Below, in pieces: positions 19,375 to 29,290 of a DNA stretch of 30,531 bases. The notes beneath the pieces are model-generated. The model did not search any database. It saw nothing but the letters and a program-made list of their open reading frames with translations, and was not told the DNA's origin. The stretch is from Asterionellopsis glacialis (taxonomy: Eukaryota > Bacillariophyta > Plagiogrammaphyceae > Rhaphoneidales > Asterionellopsidaceae). Position 1 is the first letter of the stretch. Every line of letters begins with the position of its first letter. The position numbers and the translations under genes are program-made. The stretch is from assembly GCA_014885115.2 (NCBI GenBank), contig WKLE02003402.1, forward strand, positions 30,131-60,661, written 5' to 3'.

Positions 19375-20790
19375 ATGGTTGAATTGCATCGTAGTTCTTG
19401 TCGAGACGATGCTACTCCAGCACGTATTGTGGAAGAGGACAACGTGGTATACCAAACCGGCTTTGGTAACTCTTTCGAGTCTGAAATACTGCCTGGAGCT
19501 CTTCCTCGCGGGAGAAACAATCCTCGTCTTTGCCCCTTCAATCTATACGCAGAACAATTAAGTGGCACTGCTTTTACTTCGCCCCGGCACATCAATAGAC
19601 GAACTTGGCTTTATCGTATTCAGCCTGGTGTGACAGGAAGCCACCATACCTTTTCTCAAACCGACAGATCTTTACCCAAGTTCTTTGGAGGGACTGATCC
19701 CAAAGATTTTCGATTTGACCCGAATCCTCTGCGTTGGAAGCCCATGCCTTCACCTGAAAAATCAAACACCACTTTTATTACAGGTATGAAAACATTGATG
19801 ATGAGTGGCGACCCCGCAACAAAGTTTGGCTTGTCCGTTTCGATGTACACTGCAAACACATCCATGGGGGACACTCATATTTACAATTCTGATGGAGACT
19901 TCCTCATTGTTCCTGAAACAAAAAGTCTTGTAATTCAAACCGAGTTGGGTTTAATGACAGTGCATCCTAAGGAAATTTGTGTCATTCCTCGTGGTATTGT
20001 TTTCCGTGTTCAACTTGAAGAGGTCCAAGAGAATACTGGCTTCGCCAGAGGATACGTTTTGGAGGTCTACCAGGGCCACTTTGCCCTGCCTGAATTGGGA
20101 CCCATCGGATCAAATGGATTAGCCAATGCAAGAGATTTTCTCCATCCTACCGCTAAAGTTGTACCAGAGGAAGAATATCGAAATCCATGTACTATTCTCA
20201 ACAAGTTTGGTAATGAACTCTTTCACCGTCATTCAACTCACAGTCCGTACAACGTGGTGGCGTGGCATGGGAACTATGCTCCTTTCAAATATTCCTTAGA
20301 AAGATTTTGTGCCGCGAATTCTGTTACATATGACCATTTAGACCCAAGCATTTATACTGTTCTGACTTGTGTGGGAAATGAACCGGGAACAGCTTTGGCG
20401 GATTTTGTTATCTTCCCTCCTCGTATCATGGCCACCGACTCCAACACCTTCCGGCCTCCATGGTTTCATAGAAATACCATGAGTGAATTTATGGGATTGA
20501 TTGAAGGATGCTATGATGCTAAGGAAGGTTTTCTGCCTGGCGGTGCCTCACTTCATTCTACAATGACCCCCCATGGTCCTGACAGTGTAACATACAACAA
20601 GGCCGTTGCTGACAAATGTGAGTACCCAACTAAGTTCAATGGAGGACTGGCTTTCATGTTTGAAACCTCGTGTTTATTTAAGCTTAGTTCATACGCTCTA
20701 GAATGTAAGCATTGTGATGATGAATATGCCACCTGCTGGAGTGATCTTGCAGATAACTTTCAAGATGGGTGGGAGTTGTTGAAAGAGTGA
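19375..20790 (+). CDS. HGD: Homogentisate 1,2-dioxygenase
   Basis: 471 aa from the ATG at 19375 (MVELHRSS), against about 445 for the human enzyme. It opens the ring of homogentisate with O2 to give maleylacetoacetate in phenylalanine/tyrosine breakdown; it has no presequence and is probably cytosolic. Family landmarks run throughout: YQTGFGNSFESEILPGALP near the N-terminus, NPLRWKP, THIYNSDGDFLIVPE, HSPYNVVAWHGNYAPFKY, and the metal-binding end. The iron ligands by alignment from memory are H365 (WFHRNTMSEF), E371 in the same segment and H400 (STMTPHGPD), with the human spacing of 6 and about 35 residues. No intron is needed. The next gene is convergent, 455 bp away; an AATAAA-type signal lies at ~21040, further than typical for a 3' UTR. 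Confidence 0.96.
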   Translation: MVELHRSSCRDDATPARIVEEDNVVYQTGFGNSFESEILPGALPRGRNNPRLCPFNLYAEQLSGTAFTSPRHINRRTWLYRIQPGVTGSHHTFSQTDRSLPKFFGGTDPKDFRFDPNPLRWKPMPSPEKSNTTFITGMKTLMMSGDPATKFGLSVSMYTANTSMGDTHIYNSDGDFLIVPETKSLVIQTELGLMTVHPKEICVIPRGIVFRVQLEEVQENTGFARGYVLEVYQGHFALPELGPIGSNGLANARDFLHPTAKVVPEEEYRNPCTILNKFGNELFHRHSTHSPYNVVAWHGNYAPFKYSLERFCAANSVTYDHLDPSIYTVLTCVGNEPGTALADFVIFPPRIMATDSNTFRPPWFHRNTMSEFMGLIEGCYDAKEGFLPGGASLHSTMTPHGPDSVTYNKAVADKCEYPTKFNGGLAFMFETSCLFKLSSYALECKHCDDEYATCWSDLADNFQDGWELLKE

Positions 20791-21245
20791 TACCTTAACA
20801 TTGCTATCTTAAACTGTTGTAGATTTCGTCCAAAGTACAGTAAAATAGAAAAATGATTGTTAAGCACATCATATCCTCCTACACCTGCCCTCATAGTTTG
20901 CACATGTTCACCAACTACTAATGCGATATTGTACAAGAGGGGCCGGAAACACACAAAAAACGATGCTTTTGAACATTTTTTACAAAAAAAACTTGATCTA
21001 GGCGTACCTTGTATTTTAAAAATTGATCAGCGACCTAAATAAAATATTTTTCTTGGTTCTTGCGCTAGAAAAGATGAAAATGTTTTAAATGTTGCATGGA
21101 AGATAAAGAATCGGGTCTGGAAAAGGTGTGCATTAAACTGCCATGATTGGACCTTAAAGCCAATCCAGATTTCTTCGCAGAATAATATATACTACATGTA
21201 TTACTGTTTAAATATAATTTAAGACAAGATGAGCATCAACACCTG
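20791..21245. other. Convergent intergenic region
   Basis: This 455-bp AT-rich stretch holds the 3' ends of two converging genes. I see no repeat, RNA gene or further reading frame in it. Confidence 0.6.
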
Positions 21246-22865
21246 TTAGATTTCAGGAAGGACTAGCTCCCAGTTTCTCCGTTCAAAAACGTTAGATGGG
21301 AGCTTACTGCATTGTTGGGTGTAATGCTTTCTCAGATAGCGGAACGTTTTCTTGTTAGGAAGTCGGAGCATTTCAGCGCTTTCACCATTGACTGCTTCCA
21401 TAACTTCGTGACTAAGGACAATATCTTCCCCAAATGATTCACAGGCAATGCTGTCGCTTACTTTGTAATGCATTTCTCCTTCAGCAATTGGTAAACCCGA
21501 AAAAAAACAAAACTTAACAAAAAGCTGCCAATTTTGTGGACTTCGTACCTGTACAGGAAGCGTTGCAAATTGCTGAGGATACATGGTTGCCATCTTCTTA
21601 AGTAATTGTGTACTTGGGTCTGGCAACAAACTCAGTAAATAGTCGCTGTCCAATCTCCAGTTGGGATCCAGATCCTCCTCTATACTTTGTGTTTCTAAAC
21701 TCGAAAGAGCAGATCCGGATAATCCAGACAGACCAGACAATTTAGAAGCACTTCCAGACCTTGTATGAATACGCTTGGCTGCATTTAGGTCTCTAGAGTC
21801 ATCCGTCTTCAGAATTCCACCAGGGCGTTTTTGATATAGACTTCTTGCAAGGCTGCTTGCATGTGAAGTCATACTTTCGCTTAGTTCAGCAGTACCATTA
21901 CGAAGTGATTCGATTTCAGGAGGCAAGTCTCGGGGCAGATCTAATGCACTTGGCAGGCAAAACACCACAAGTGTGCGCAGTCCTTGATGTACGCTTCCTG
22001 CATAAAAGGGAGACGCTCCTAAAATCAACTTACCAGTGAAGTAACATCTTCGATTTCCACCTTTACCACCACTCTTGTTGTGTTTACCAACAGCATAGTA
22101 TGCCATTCGCCGGTTTTCAGCTAGCTTTGCTGTAGCACCAGCGTAACTGGATTTCATGGTGAGTTCCGAAATACAACGTTCCATTTCTCTTGAGCCATTG
22201 TTGACCTCTAAAGTCGAAAGGGGACAGGGTTTCTCTTCTTTTTTTTCTTTTTGCTTATCTCTCTTAAATACACTGTTAGTTATTTCAACTCCATTTTTTG
22301 AAGTAGAATACGATCTTGCTCGCATTTTTTCTTCATGACGCTTTCGTCGTCGCTCGGAGGGGGTCCCCCTGTCGGGTGTCATATGTTCTGGACTTGATTC
22401 GTTATCTGTGGGGGGAGTCCAACCTCCGATATCCAAGCACCCCGCAGTCACTACCTTCTGCGGAGTAAATTCAGTAGCCATACAAACTGCATCCGAAATA
22501 CATGGTGTTTTTGGACTGAACATCGCGCACTGGAGGAAACCAGGTTGGGTTCCTGCAACACGGTTTTCAGCAATATCTTCATCACTTGCTGGCGATATTC
22601 CCATAGCGACTGTCATATTTTCGAACAGGTTATACAACGTGGGAGTTGGTTCAGGAGTAGGCTGTGCAACTGGGATTACTTGAAACCTCGCTATTCCCGA
22701 ACTTGATTCCGTCGATTTAGTTGATGTAGTTGACGTGTTGTTTCCACCATGCCGTCCAGATCTCAAAGAAGAAGAAGTTTTAAAACCTTTCTTTTTTACT
22801 TCCATCTGTTGCTGAGAAGAAGAATCTCCTTTTGAGAGCGAATGAAGTAGGTGATCCATCGTCAT
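21246..22865 (-). CDS. Conserved stramenopile-type protein of unknown function (539 aa)
   Basis: Single-exon frame from the ATG at 22865 (MTMDHLLHS); the frame extends only to a TTG upstream. Residues 1-240 are low-complexity: Ser/Thr-rich, a PTPEPTPT stretch, and a basic segment SERRRKRHEEKMRARS (~170-185). The ordered core is ~255-315, with FTGKLILGASPFYAGSVHQG (276-295) followed by LRTLVVFCLPSALDLP (296-311). From memory this 'YxGSVxQGLRTLVVFCLPSAL' signature recurs in uncharacterised diatom proteins. A Leu/Ser-rich linker (SKLSGLSGLSGSALSSL) precedes a C-terminal region with two similar segments: FATLPVQVRSPQNWQLFVKF and SKLPSNVFERRNWELVLPE, each LP.V..R..NW.L.V. That suggests an internal duplication. 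No signal peptide or clear membrane segment is present. Function is unknown. Confidence 0.8.
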   Translation of the reverse strand: MTMDHLLHSLSKGDSSSQQQMEVKKKGFKTSSSLRSGRHGGNNTSTTSTKSTESSSGIARFQVIPVAQPTPEPTPTLYNLFENMTVAMGISPASDEDIAENRVAGTQPGFLQCAMFSPKTPCISDAVCMATEFTPQKVVTAGCLDIGGWTPPTDNESSPEHMTPDRGTPSERRRKRHEEKMRARSYSTSKNGVEITNSVFKRDKQKEKKEEKPCPLSTLEVNNGSREMERCISELTMKSSYAGATAKLAENRRMAYYAVGKHNKSGGKGGNRRCYFTGKLILGASPFYAGSVHQGLRTLVVFCLPSALDLPRDLPPEIESLRNGTAELSESMTSHASSLARSLYQKRPGGILKTDDSRDLNAAKRIHTRSGSASKLSGLSGLSGSALSSLETQSIEEDLDPNWRLDSDYLLSLLPDPSTQLLKKMATMYPQQFATLPVQVRSPQNWQLFVKFCFFSGLPIAEGEMHYKVSDSIACESFGEDIVLSHEVMEAVNGESAEMLRLPNKKTFRYLRKHYTQQCSKLPSNVFERRNWELVLPEI

Positions 22866-23638
22866 CGCGACCAAGAACCTTCACTGAACAGCAATCACAA
22901 CTTTGTTGACCAAATCACCACGTCTTTTCCTTCTTTATACGATGCTTTGTTCCTTCCCACAAAATATTGGACATGCCGAAAAGGAGATAGGAATAAAGTA
23001 CCTCCAGTAGGAATCATCCAGCATGAGCGCTCAGATAACAAGACTAAATTAAACCAAAAGTTATTTATAATTACTTTTCAGATATCAATACAATAATACT
23101 TAATTTAATATAAGTAAAAGGCTTCCCGCCCGACAATTTGTAGTTCTAATATGCGACTCCGTTATTCCTGGGCAGTTGAGTATTGACTATATACCACAAA
23201 AAATTAGCCCTAAAACCATAGGTATTAAGTAGAAATAACGTCGACGTTTTCTTTTACGACCTGTCTTCGGATGTTTTACTATCCTTTATATTGAAGAAAG
23301 ATCAGTAATGAATATTTCAATATGGCGCGGAAAATAAAATCGAAATTTGCTTCCAAGATCCGCTAGCAAGCTCAAAACTTTACACACCAAACGCCGAGAA
23401 ATTCGAAATTTGTGTTTGCACGATCCAAGATCTAGTCTATTTATGCTCTAGACTAATGTTACCCGAAACCAATCGCCAAACATGCAGCTGCCAAATCTTA
23501 ACAACAACTTAAATGTAGCAAATAATTTTATATGAATGGTTTTGATCACCACCTCGTGAAACAAATAACACGGCAACGATTAAAAAATAATTGAGGACTA
23601 AAATCTAAACCGAATCGAAGATTAGGTCTCATCATTGA
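22866..23638. other. AT-rich intergenic region, 5' flank of the 539-aa gene
   Basis: About 770 bp with no reading frame of note. It includes a 12-bp palindrome AACGTCGACGTT at 23237-23248, about 370 bp upstream of the minus-strand ATG, which could be a bZIP-type site. Nothing else stands out. Confidence 0.5.
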
Positions 23639-24961
23639 TTCCTTGCTCATGTTATTGAATGTTCTGTTAGAGGAACAAAATGATCACAAAATCGATCAAA
23701 GGCAATAACTGAAAGCTCCACCAATGGGTTTTGCGTTCTTGAGAAACAAGTAGATCCGGAAGACGCTGGAAAATCATCTTCAGATGTTCTTTCACCATCA
23801 GAAGAAATCATAGTTTCAACAAATTTATTTGACATATTCAAAGAACAATCTGATGTAGAACCTTTCGAGGAGTCGCACTACCTGAAACTACAAGGCTTCA
23901 GAGACTATTTTGATGTTGTGTCACCCTTAGAAGACACCGAGGAAATAGGTATAGAGCATATTGAGACTGGTGGTGGACTATCCTACATATGTCCCCACTC
24001 AGGAGCCACCACTGAAACGCACACAATCACCAAAGCAGTGACCCATACTGTCACCAGCACAATTGCCTCAACCAACGTTGGCATCACCAGCACCAGCAGT
24101 GCTTTCCAGTTTCCATTTTTTTGCAATATTGGAGATGCTACTTGAATTAGCTCAGAACGAAATTTAGTTGGATACTACATGATAAACATGCCTGAAGTGT
24201 GTGGATTCATTTTGGATTTGGAAGACACAAAGCTAGGGTAAACTTCCCGTGAAGAGTATCGCTGTGCGATTACATCAAAAGTTCTACTGAGATCATTTGC
24301 ACCGGTATTTATTCTATCAGGAGATGCAAGTTCGTATTTGACATGCTTTATGTATGAATGAAATTTTGCGTTACTTAATGGTATTGATTCCAACAAAGCA
24401 AAATTTTTCATTATGGAAATTGTTTCTCTAAAAAGAAGCCGTGGAACGACCGCCCGACAATCAAATTAATACTGGATGGTTCAATTGACAAAATTCAGGC
24501 ATTGAAGTAAACCTGGAAAAATCTCCGTTTCAGCATTAAATGCGTCAATGAGCAAACCGATAATTTTGTATTGTTCAAAATGTGTCAAAACTCATGGCAT
24601 CAGTCTTGCAGGGGCTCGTGTACATGATAGAGACGAATGGAAGACTCGTCACACCTCAAATATTGAATATATCAGAAATGGCAAAGTTTCTGCCACACCA
24701 TGACACCAAAATGGAGTTGCGATGTAATTTGGTCCTGCAAGACCTATAGGAGATCACAGTGACTTCTTTGAACCATTACGAGACTTTGTTTAGAAAAGAT
24801 TGTTAATACCAAGGCGTCAGCAAGCACCAGTGGGTTTGACTGCAGTGAAAGATGAAAGTTGTAGCCGATGCTTTCTATTTGTGTATAGATCCAGCGTGAA
24901 TATCTCTTTTTTCTTTGATAGGAATCCATCAAGGGCACCTCAAAATTATCTTCCACCATGA
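23639..24961 (+). pseudogene. Decayed protein-coding frame of unknown origin
   Basis: One forward frame stays nearly open for ~440 codons. From 23684 to 24142 there are 153 codons without a stop and without any ATG. After that the same frame continues to 24961, interrupted at 24143 (TGA), 24239 (TAA), 24359 (TGA), 24467 (TAA), 24503 (TGA), 24701 (TGA), 24725 (TAA) and 24791 (TAG), with one more TGA at 23681. In DNA this AT-rich, about 25-30 stops would be expected by chance. Translations between stops look protein-like: an acidic Ser-rich beginning (DPEDAGKSSSDVLSPSEE), then ILYCSKCVKTHGISLAGARV, HDRDEWKTRHTSNIEYIRNG, and near the end SCSRCFLFVYRSSVNISFFF. I do not recognise the family. Some interruptions could instead lie in unrecognised introns. 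A Thr-rich run at ~24010-24100 may be an expanded triplet tract. Confidence 0.45.
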
Positions 24962-25267
24962 TATCACATTTCGTAAAGGTCAGGTGACCAACATAAGTCT
25001 GACCGTGAAAAAAATAATTATTGATAAAGTAGACTCAGATTACAAACAAAGTAGCTGCCTTTATCGGTTGAAATAGTGCAAATAGTTTATCAATTTTCAA
25101 AATCGCAAATCAATTGATTTGTACTAAGACAGATACTGTTGAATCTTGAGATCAACATCAGCGGATTCTGACAGTCCATTCGCATTCTTCTTTCTGTGAT
25201 GTTTGGTAGGCTTTATGCTAGAATTATTCATTATTACTCTGCATCATGAGCTGCAATGCAAAAGATC
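24962..25267. other. Short AT-rich intergenic spacer
   Basis: About 300 bp between the decayed frame and the 3' end of the minus-strand gene; nothing recognisable. Confidence 0.5.
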
Positions 25268-27409
25268 TCAACATTCTTCTTGAGCAAGTCCTGTGAAAAG
25301 TGATGCTCGTGTTTTTGACCACCATGATTGTGGTTCTTCATGTTGTACTGAAGTTGCAAAGGAAGGGTTATTTTCAACACCGGTACGGCATTGTGGCTCG
25401 CCATTAGCTGATTCAGAATCACAGGTACTGTTACCATGATCATCTGACCGGAGATGACATCCATTTTCTAAAGGTTTAGAAAAAGGTGTAGTTGAACGCC
25501 TCTTGTGACCTGATTTATTCCAAAAGGACTTGTTGATATCCAATGCTTCTTCGTCCAGGGAAGTAGTTTCTCCAACCAATTGATGAAGGCCAAATAATCC
25601 TCCTTTTGATTCTTCTCCCGAGTTTAATTTTTTTTCATTACCAATCATTCTATCATGAGTTATATTCTTCTGATGTTTTTCATTTTGAACTTTTTTAGAA
25701 AGTCGGATTTCCTTCTTGGCAAGTTCAAGATTATTTTTCGAGGAACACACCTTACCGTTGATAAGGTCAAGAGATGACTCTCCTTTAATTGATGTTGGTC
25801 CTATAGATGATAATGATGATACATTTGCGGTTGTATTGACATCAAATTTTGTTCCAATGTTGTTTGTAGTCTTATTATTGTCGTCATGGTCAGTTTCGTT
25901 GTTACCTTTATTGTCGTCATGGTCAGTTTCGTCTTTACCTTCAAGCCCATCAATCCATAGTTTCAATGATTCAGTATCATTATAAGTCGATGGCATTCTA
26001 TCCTTGCTGCTACTTGTTTCCCTTTTTAAACGATCCGCTACTGTCACGATAGCTTTTTGTTGAGGGTAGATGCTTGTAGATGATATTGAAGTACGCGAAG
26101 TACGCTCAGCCGAACTTGGGACATCATCTGGTACTTCTTCTTCAGCTAGTCCATCAATCAAACTCTTCCATGATGGTATTCGATTCAGTGTCTGATCATC
26201 ACACACATCTTCTTTGCTACTTTTTCTTGCATTGGAAGATGTATTATTACGGAAACTGTGGTCATCATCTACCTCTTCATCTTCTAGGCCATTAAAGAAT
26301 GACATGATTCCAGAGCTTGCAGTACTTTTTGAGAATTGAGAAGTGGCGCTTGATCGTCTCTTGCGCAGTGAAACTCCACCGTCGTTGTCAGTCTCGTCTT
26401 CGTCTCCTAGTCCAAATAACATCTTTAACGAATCGCTTCGAGATTTTGCTGTTGTTTTTCCTGAAGACCTCCTGTTGCTGTTAGTAGTTTTTTTAGAGAT
26501 TTTTTCCACTTCTCCTGCTGGTGAAGAATCCAATGATTTCGCCATGAATTCCTTCAAATCACTGACAGAAAATCTTGATCCAGGATAGTTATCTTCAGGC
26601 TTTTTTTCAATCTTTTTGTTCTTTTTGTTCTTTTCTTCATTTATTCGTTCGTCGTCACCCAGTAATGATATGGATTGCATTCTTCCGGAATTTCTATTTT
26701 CATCTCCCAAGGATACAGATTGCATTTTATCACCAATATGAAATTCAGTTCCGCTAGTTTGACGGGGAATCACTCTATATTGCCCCGGTCGATCGACATT
26801 GGTAAATGACCCACCACTGGTACTTCTTCGCCTTCGACTGCTATTTCTATTTATCGGTTTCAAGGATGCAATTTTATCTCTGGAAAGAGGTTCCATTTGC
26901 ATCTTTGGCGGTGGGAGCGCGGGTAATGATAACGATGGCGTTATCTTTGGACTAGTTGCTTTGGTTGCTTTGTCTACATCATAATCATGAGTACTACTAA
27001 GACGTTTCTGTCGTTGGAGGTGTTGCTGTCGTTTTTGTTTATGAGGCATAGACTTTGCTCGGTGGTTATGTCGGTAATATTGATCTTGTTGATGTAATGT
27101 TTCCTCGTGTAACGCTGTGATTTTGTTCCCAGCTGAATTGGTCACATCATTCATCCATGATGTAGCAACACCATGACTTGGGGTAGTATTATGATATTTT
27201 GTATTGTCCTTTCCACTCTGCACCTTGGACAAGAGTTCAACTGCTCCAATGCTTTCCATACTTCGACCACTTGCTCTGGACGTCGTAGAAACTGCTGATG
27301 GTGAACGGTCTCTTTGTGATTGACGACGACGGCCGCGACTCCAGCTTCTACCTCGACTTACAATGCTTTCAGCTGTATCACGAATATTTATGCTCCAAGA
27401 AGTTTCCAT
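25268..27409 (-). CDS. Disordered Ser-rich protein with repeated GL-acidic motifs (713 aa)
   Basis: Single-exon frame from the ATG at 27409 (METSWSINIRD). The N-terminus has an SR-like basic stretch (SRGRSWSRGRRRQSQRDRSP, ~18-37), then His/Gln-rich and Pro-rich segments. A pair of near-identical peptides, MQSVSLGDE (229) and MQSISLLGDDE (244), follows. From ~326 a short motif of the form S[LW]....[GN/D]GL..[DE]E recurs: SLKMLFGLGDEDETD (327), GIMSFFNGLEDEEVDD (367), SWKSLIDGLAEEEVPDD (413), SLKLWIDGLEGKDETD (481), and the protein ends SLFTGLAQEEC. A DETDHDDN/NETDHDDN tandem lies at ~493-511. Basic, Ser-rich linkers with likely phosphosites separate the motifs. There is no catalytic domain, signal peptide or membrane segment. 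The hydrophobic-plus-acidic motifs look like docking peptides (inference). The product is not recognised. Confidence 0.75.
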   Translation of the reverse strand: METSWSINIRDTAESIVSRGRSWSRGRRRQSQRDRSPSAVSTTSRASGRSMESIGAVELLSKVQSGKDNTKYHNTTPSHGVATSWMNDVTNSAGNKITALHEETLHQQDQYYRHNHRAKSMPHKQKRQQHLQRQKRLSSTHDYDVDKATKATSPKITPSLSLPALPPPKMQMEPLSRDKIASLKPINRNSSRRRRSTSGGSFTNVDRPGQYRVIPRQTSGTEFHIGDKMQSVSLGDENRNSGRMQSISLLGDDERINEEKNKKNKKIEKKPEDNYPGSRFSVSDLKEFMAKSLDSSPAGEVEKISKKTTNSNRRSSGKTTAKSRSDSLKMLFGLGDEDETDNDGGVSLRKRRSSATSQFSKSTASSGIMSFFNGLEDEEVDDDHSFRNNTSSNARKSSKEDVCDDQTLNRIPSWKSLIDGLAEEEVPDDVPSSAERTSRTSISSTSIYPQQKAIVTVADRLKRETSSSKDRMPSTYNDTESLKLWIDGLEGKDETDHDDNKGNNETDHDDNNKTTNNIGTKFDVNTTANVSSLSSIGPTSIKGESSLDLINGKVCSSKNNLELAKKEIRLSKKVQNEKHQKNITHDRMIGNEKKLNSGEESKGGLFGLHQLVGETTSLDEEALDINKSFWNKSGHKRRSTTPFSKPLENGCHLRSDDHGNSTCDSESANGEPQCRTGVENNPSFATSVQHEEPQSWWSKTRASLFTGLAQEEC

Positions 27410-28631
27410 GATCAATCACGTCTACGATTACCGTAAAGAGGAAAAAAAAGCGTTGAAATTTTGCTGAGCATGAATGATATTTGGAACAATTATATTTGAG
27501 ACTTGCTGGGGTTGTAAGTAGAATTTAAAAACATAGAAAGCGGCAATCCTCCTAATTAATATTGATTTGTGTGTTACTTCAACACTATTAAATACCAATT
27601 AGGCTGCAACAGGTAGGACTAGGACTACCCGCCTGTTGCTCTTAACTTTTTCGCCGAAAACGAACCAGAACAGAGGAGTCATTACGCGATGAGAAGTCAC
27701 AATCGAAATCTGTATTTTTTAGTATTGCTTCTCTTTCTCTGAACAATCAAAAGAAGCCCGACCAGGACTTGAAGTGTGTGCCAGATTATTCTGCATGTAT
27801 GAAAAGAAAATTCCTTGAGGGAATTCTATCGAACTTAAGGTTTCCTCTAGTCTAGTCATACAAAAACAGATACAGTCGGACTAATAAGTAACTATGCACA
27901 GAAAGGTGACGCACAATGTTAGAAATTTCTTACTTATATTGCCTCTGTTCTCATAGTAAATCAATCAACAAACTGTTCAATTTATTAATATATGCACCAC
28001 TAATACTTATTACAGCCGGACCTGGTATGAATGATAATGCACCCAAAAAGATTTTTATTTATTTCCTTTTAGCAGAAACCTGAACTTATTCATTTTTCTC
28101 CCTTCCAAAACAGCATATATAAACAAGAAATTCTGTCGGAACATTCTGATCGCGAATAATGATTTTTGTACTAAAACAACCATGCCGTACTGTGCCTGTA
28201 ATGAAATGGTAGAAGATTCAAGGTAAGAATATAGATTGGGCCATTTACCATAGCGATCCCACTTGAACTGACAGGTCCTATGTAATCGTGAAACTTACGA
28301 CCAGATATAATGTAAAATTATAATATAGACAATATTGGGGTATTCAATATATGGAATATGGCAGATTTATTTTTGTCTACATTCAATGTATTTGAATAAT
28401 TTGGTCCTCAGTAGATTAGATATTATGGTCCGAATACAAGGTAAGTCATGTTTTGTTGGTTCAGTACTGAACCTGTACAAAGAGTCATTCTGATGTTTTC
28501 ATCTTCTCCCTTTTTGAAGATCGGCATGACTACAATATGATGCGAATATGTATTCATTTCTTGTCCTAACTTACGGCAAAACAGTAGTCCAATTTGATTA
28601 CTTCTCAACTCAGCAAAGGACGCCCTCTCAA

Positions 28632-28676
28632 ATAAGCAACAGTGCCGCCCATTTTGACAAGCTTAGGGTTGCTTAT
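28632..28676. repeat. Foldback element ATAAGCAAC...GTTGCTTAT
   Basis: Nine-base perfect terminal inverted repeats across 45 bp. It is the second copy of the element at 13972-14013, in the same orientation, with internal AAGCTT. Confidence 0.6.
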
Positions 28677-29039
28677 GGAGAGAAAAAAATCTAAGTTACT
28701 AGATGCAATGTTGCTTGTTTGTGTTGCAAGAAAGATGGTATTTCTAATTACTGATAAAGAAGTTAAATGCTGTTCCTTGGATATTTGTAATACTTCCATC
28801 TTTGTTTCAAATTTGTGTCATGCCTTTGTCTTTAGCTCTGTAAATTCCTCTTCATCAAATTCATCTTGAAAAACACATCATTTTGGGATGGAAGGATGGA
28901 CTAAATTGAGCTCAAATTTTAGAAAGCTTGCATAAAAAGATGATAAGCGCCATATAACATCTGATTACTGTATGAAAACAGACTAGACTGATCAAATTGA
29001 CAACAACAAAAATTAACAACCATGGTGCCCTGTCATGAC

Positions 29040-29290
29040 AAGATGACTCCTTTGACACAAGAACATGACAATAAACCTCTTCTTGGCACCATCAAGGGAC
29101 ACCAGTCAATTCCCCAGATTCATATTGATTGTTGAGTGTGTATTGATAATTTCCAAATCTGGATTAAGGAGGAAAAGTCTGCTTTTTTTGTAAAACTGAC
29201 TTTGACATTGATCAACTTCTGGACAAGAACACAACAATAAATCTATTATCCAATCACATAAATGACACCATTTGATTCCCTGTCCAATCG
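29040..29290. repeat. Diverged ~167-bp tandem pair sharing a 17-mer with 10951
   Basis: Copy 1 contains ACAAGAACATGACAATAAAC (29058-29077) and later GACACCAGTCAATTCCC; copy 2 contains ACAAGAACACAACAATAAAT (29223-29242) and GACACCATTTGATTCCC. AACATGACAATAAACCT (29062-29078) is identical to 10951-10967, linking this interval to the 7 kb one. Confidence 0.55.

Noticed and set aside
23324..23334. GGCGCGGAAAA as an E2F site
   Set aside because: It resembles but does not match the TTTSSCGC consensus exactly; one isolated near-match is not evidence.
24175..24411. Minus-strand ATG frames 24175-24411 and 24744-24959
   Set aside because: Both lie opposite the decayed plus-strand frame, which explains the lack of stops better; no motif was recognised. 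They stay possible if the plus-strand reading is wrong.
23639..24961. Stop-codon reassignment or programmed readthrough as an explanation for the interrupted frame
   Set aside because: The complete genes in the window end normally at TAA, TAG or TGA, and several consecutive readthroughs in one frame are implausible.
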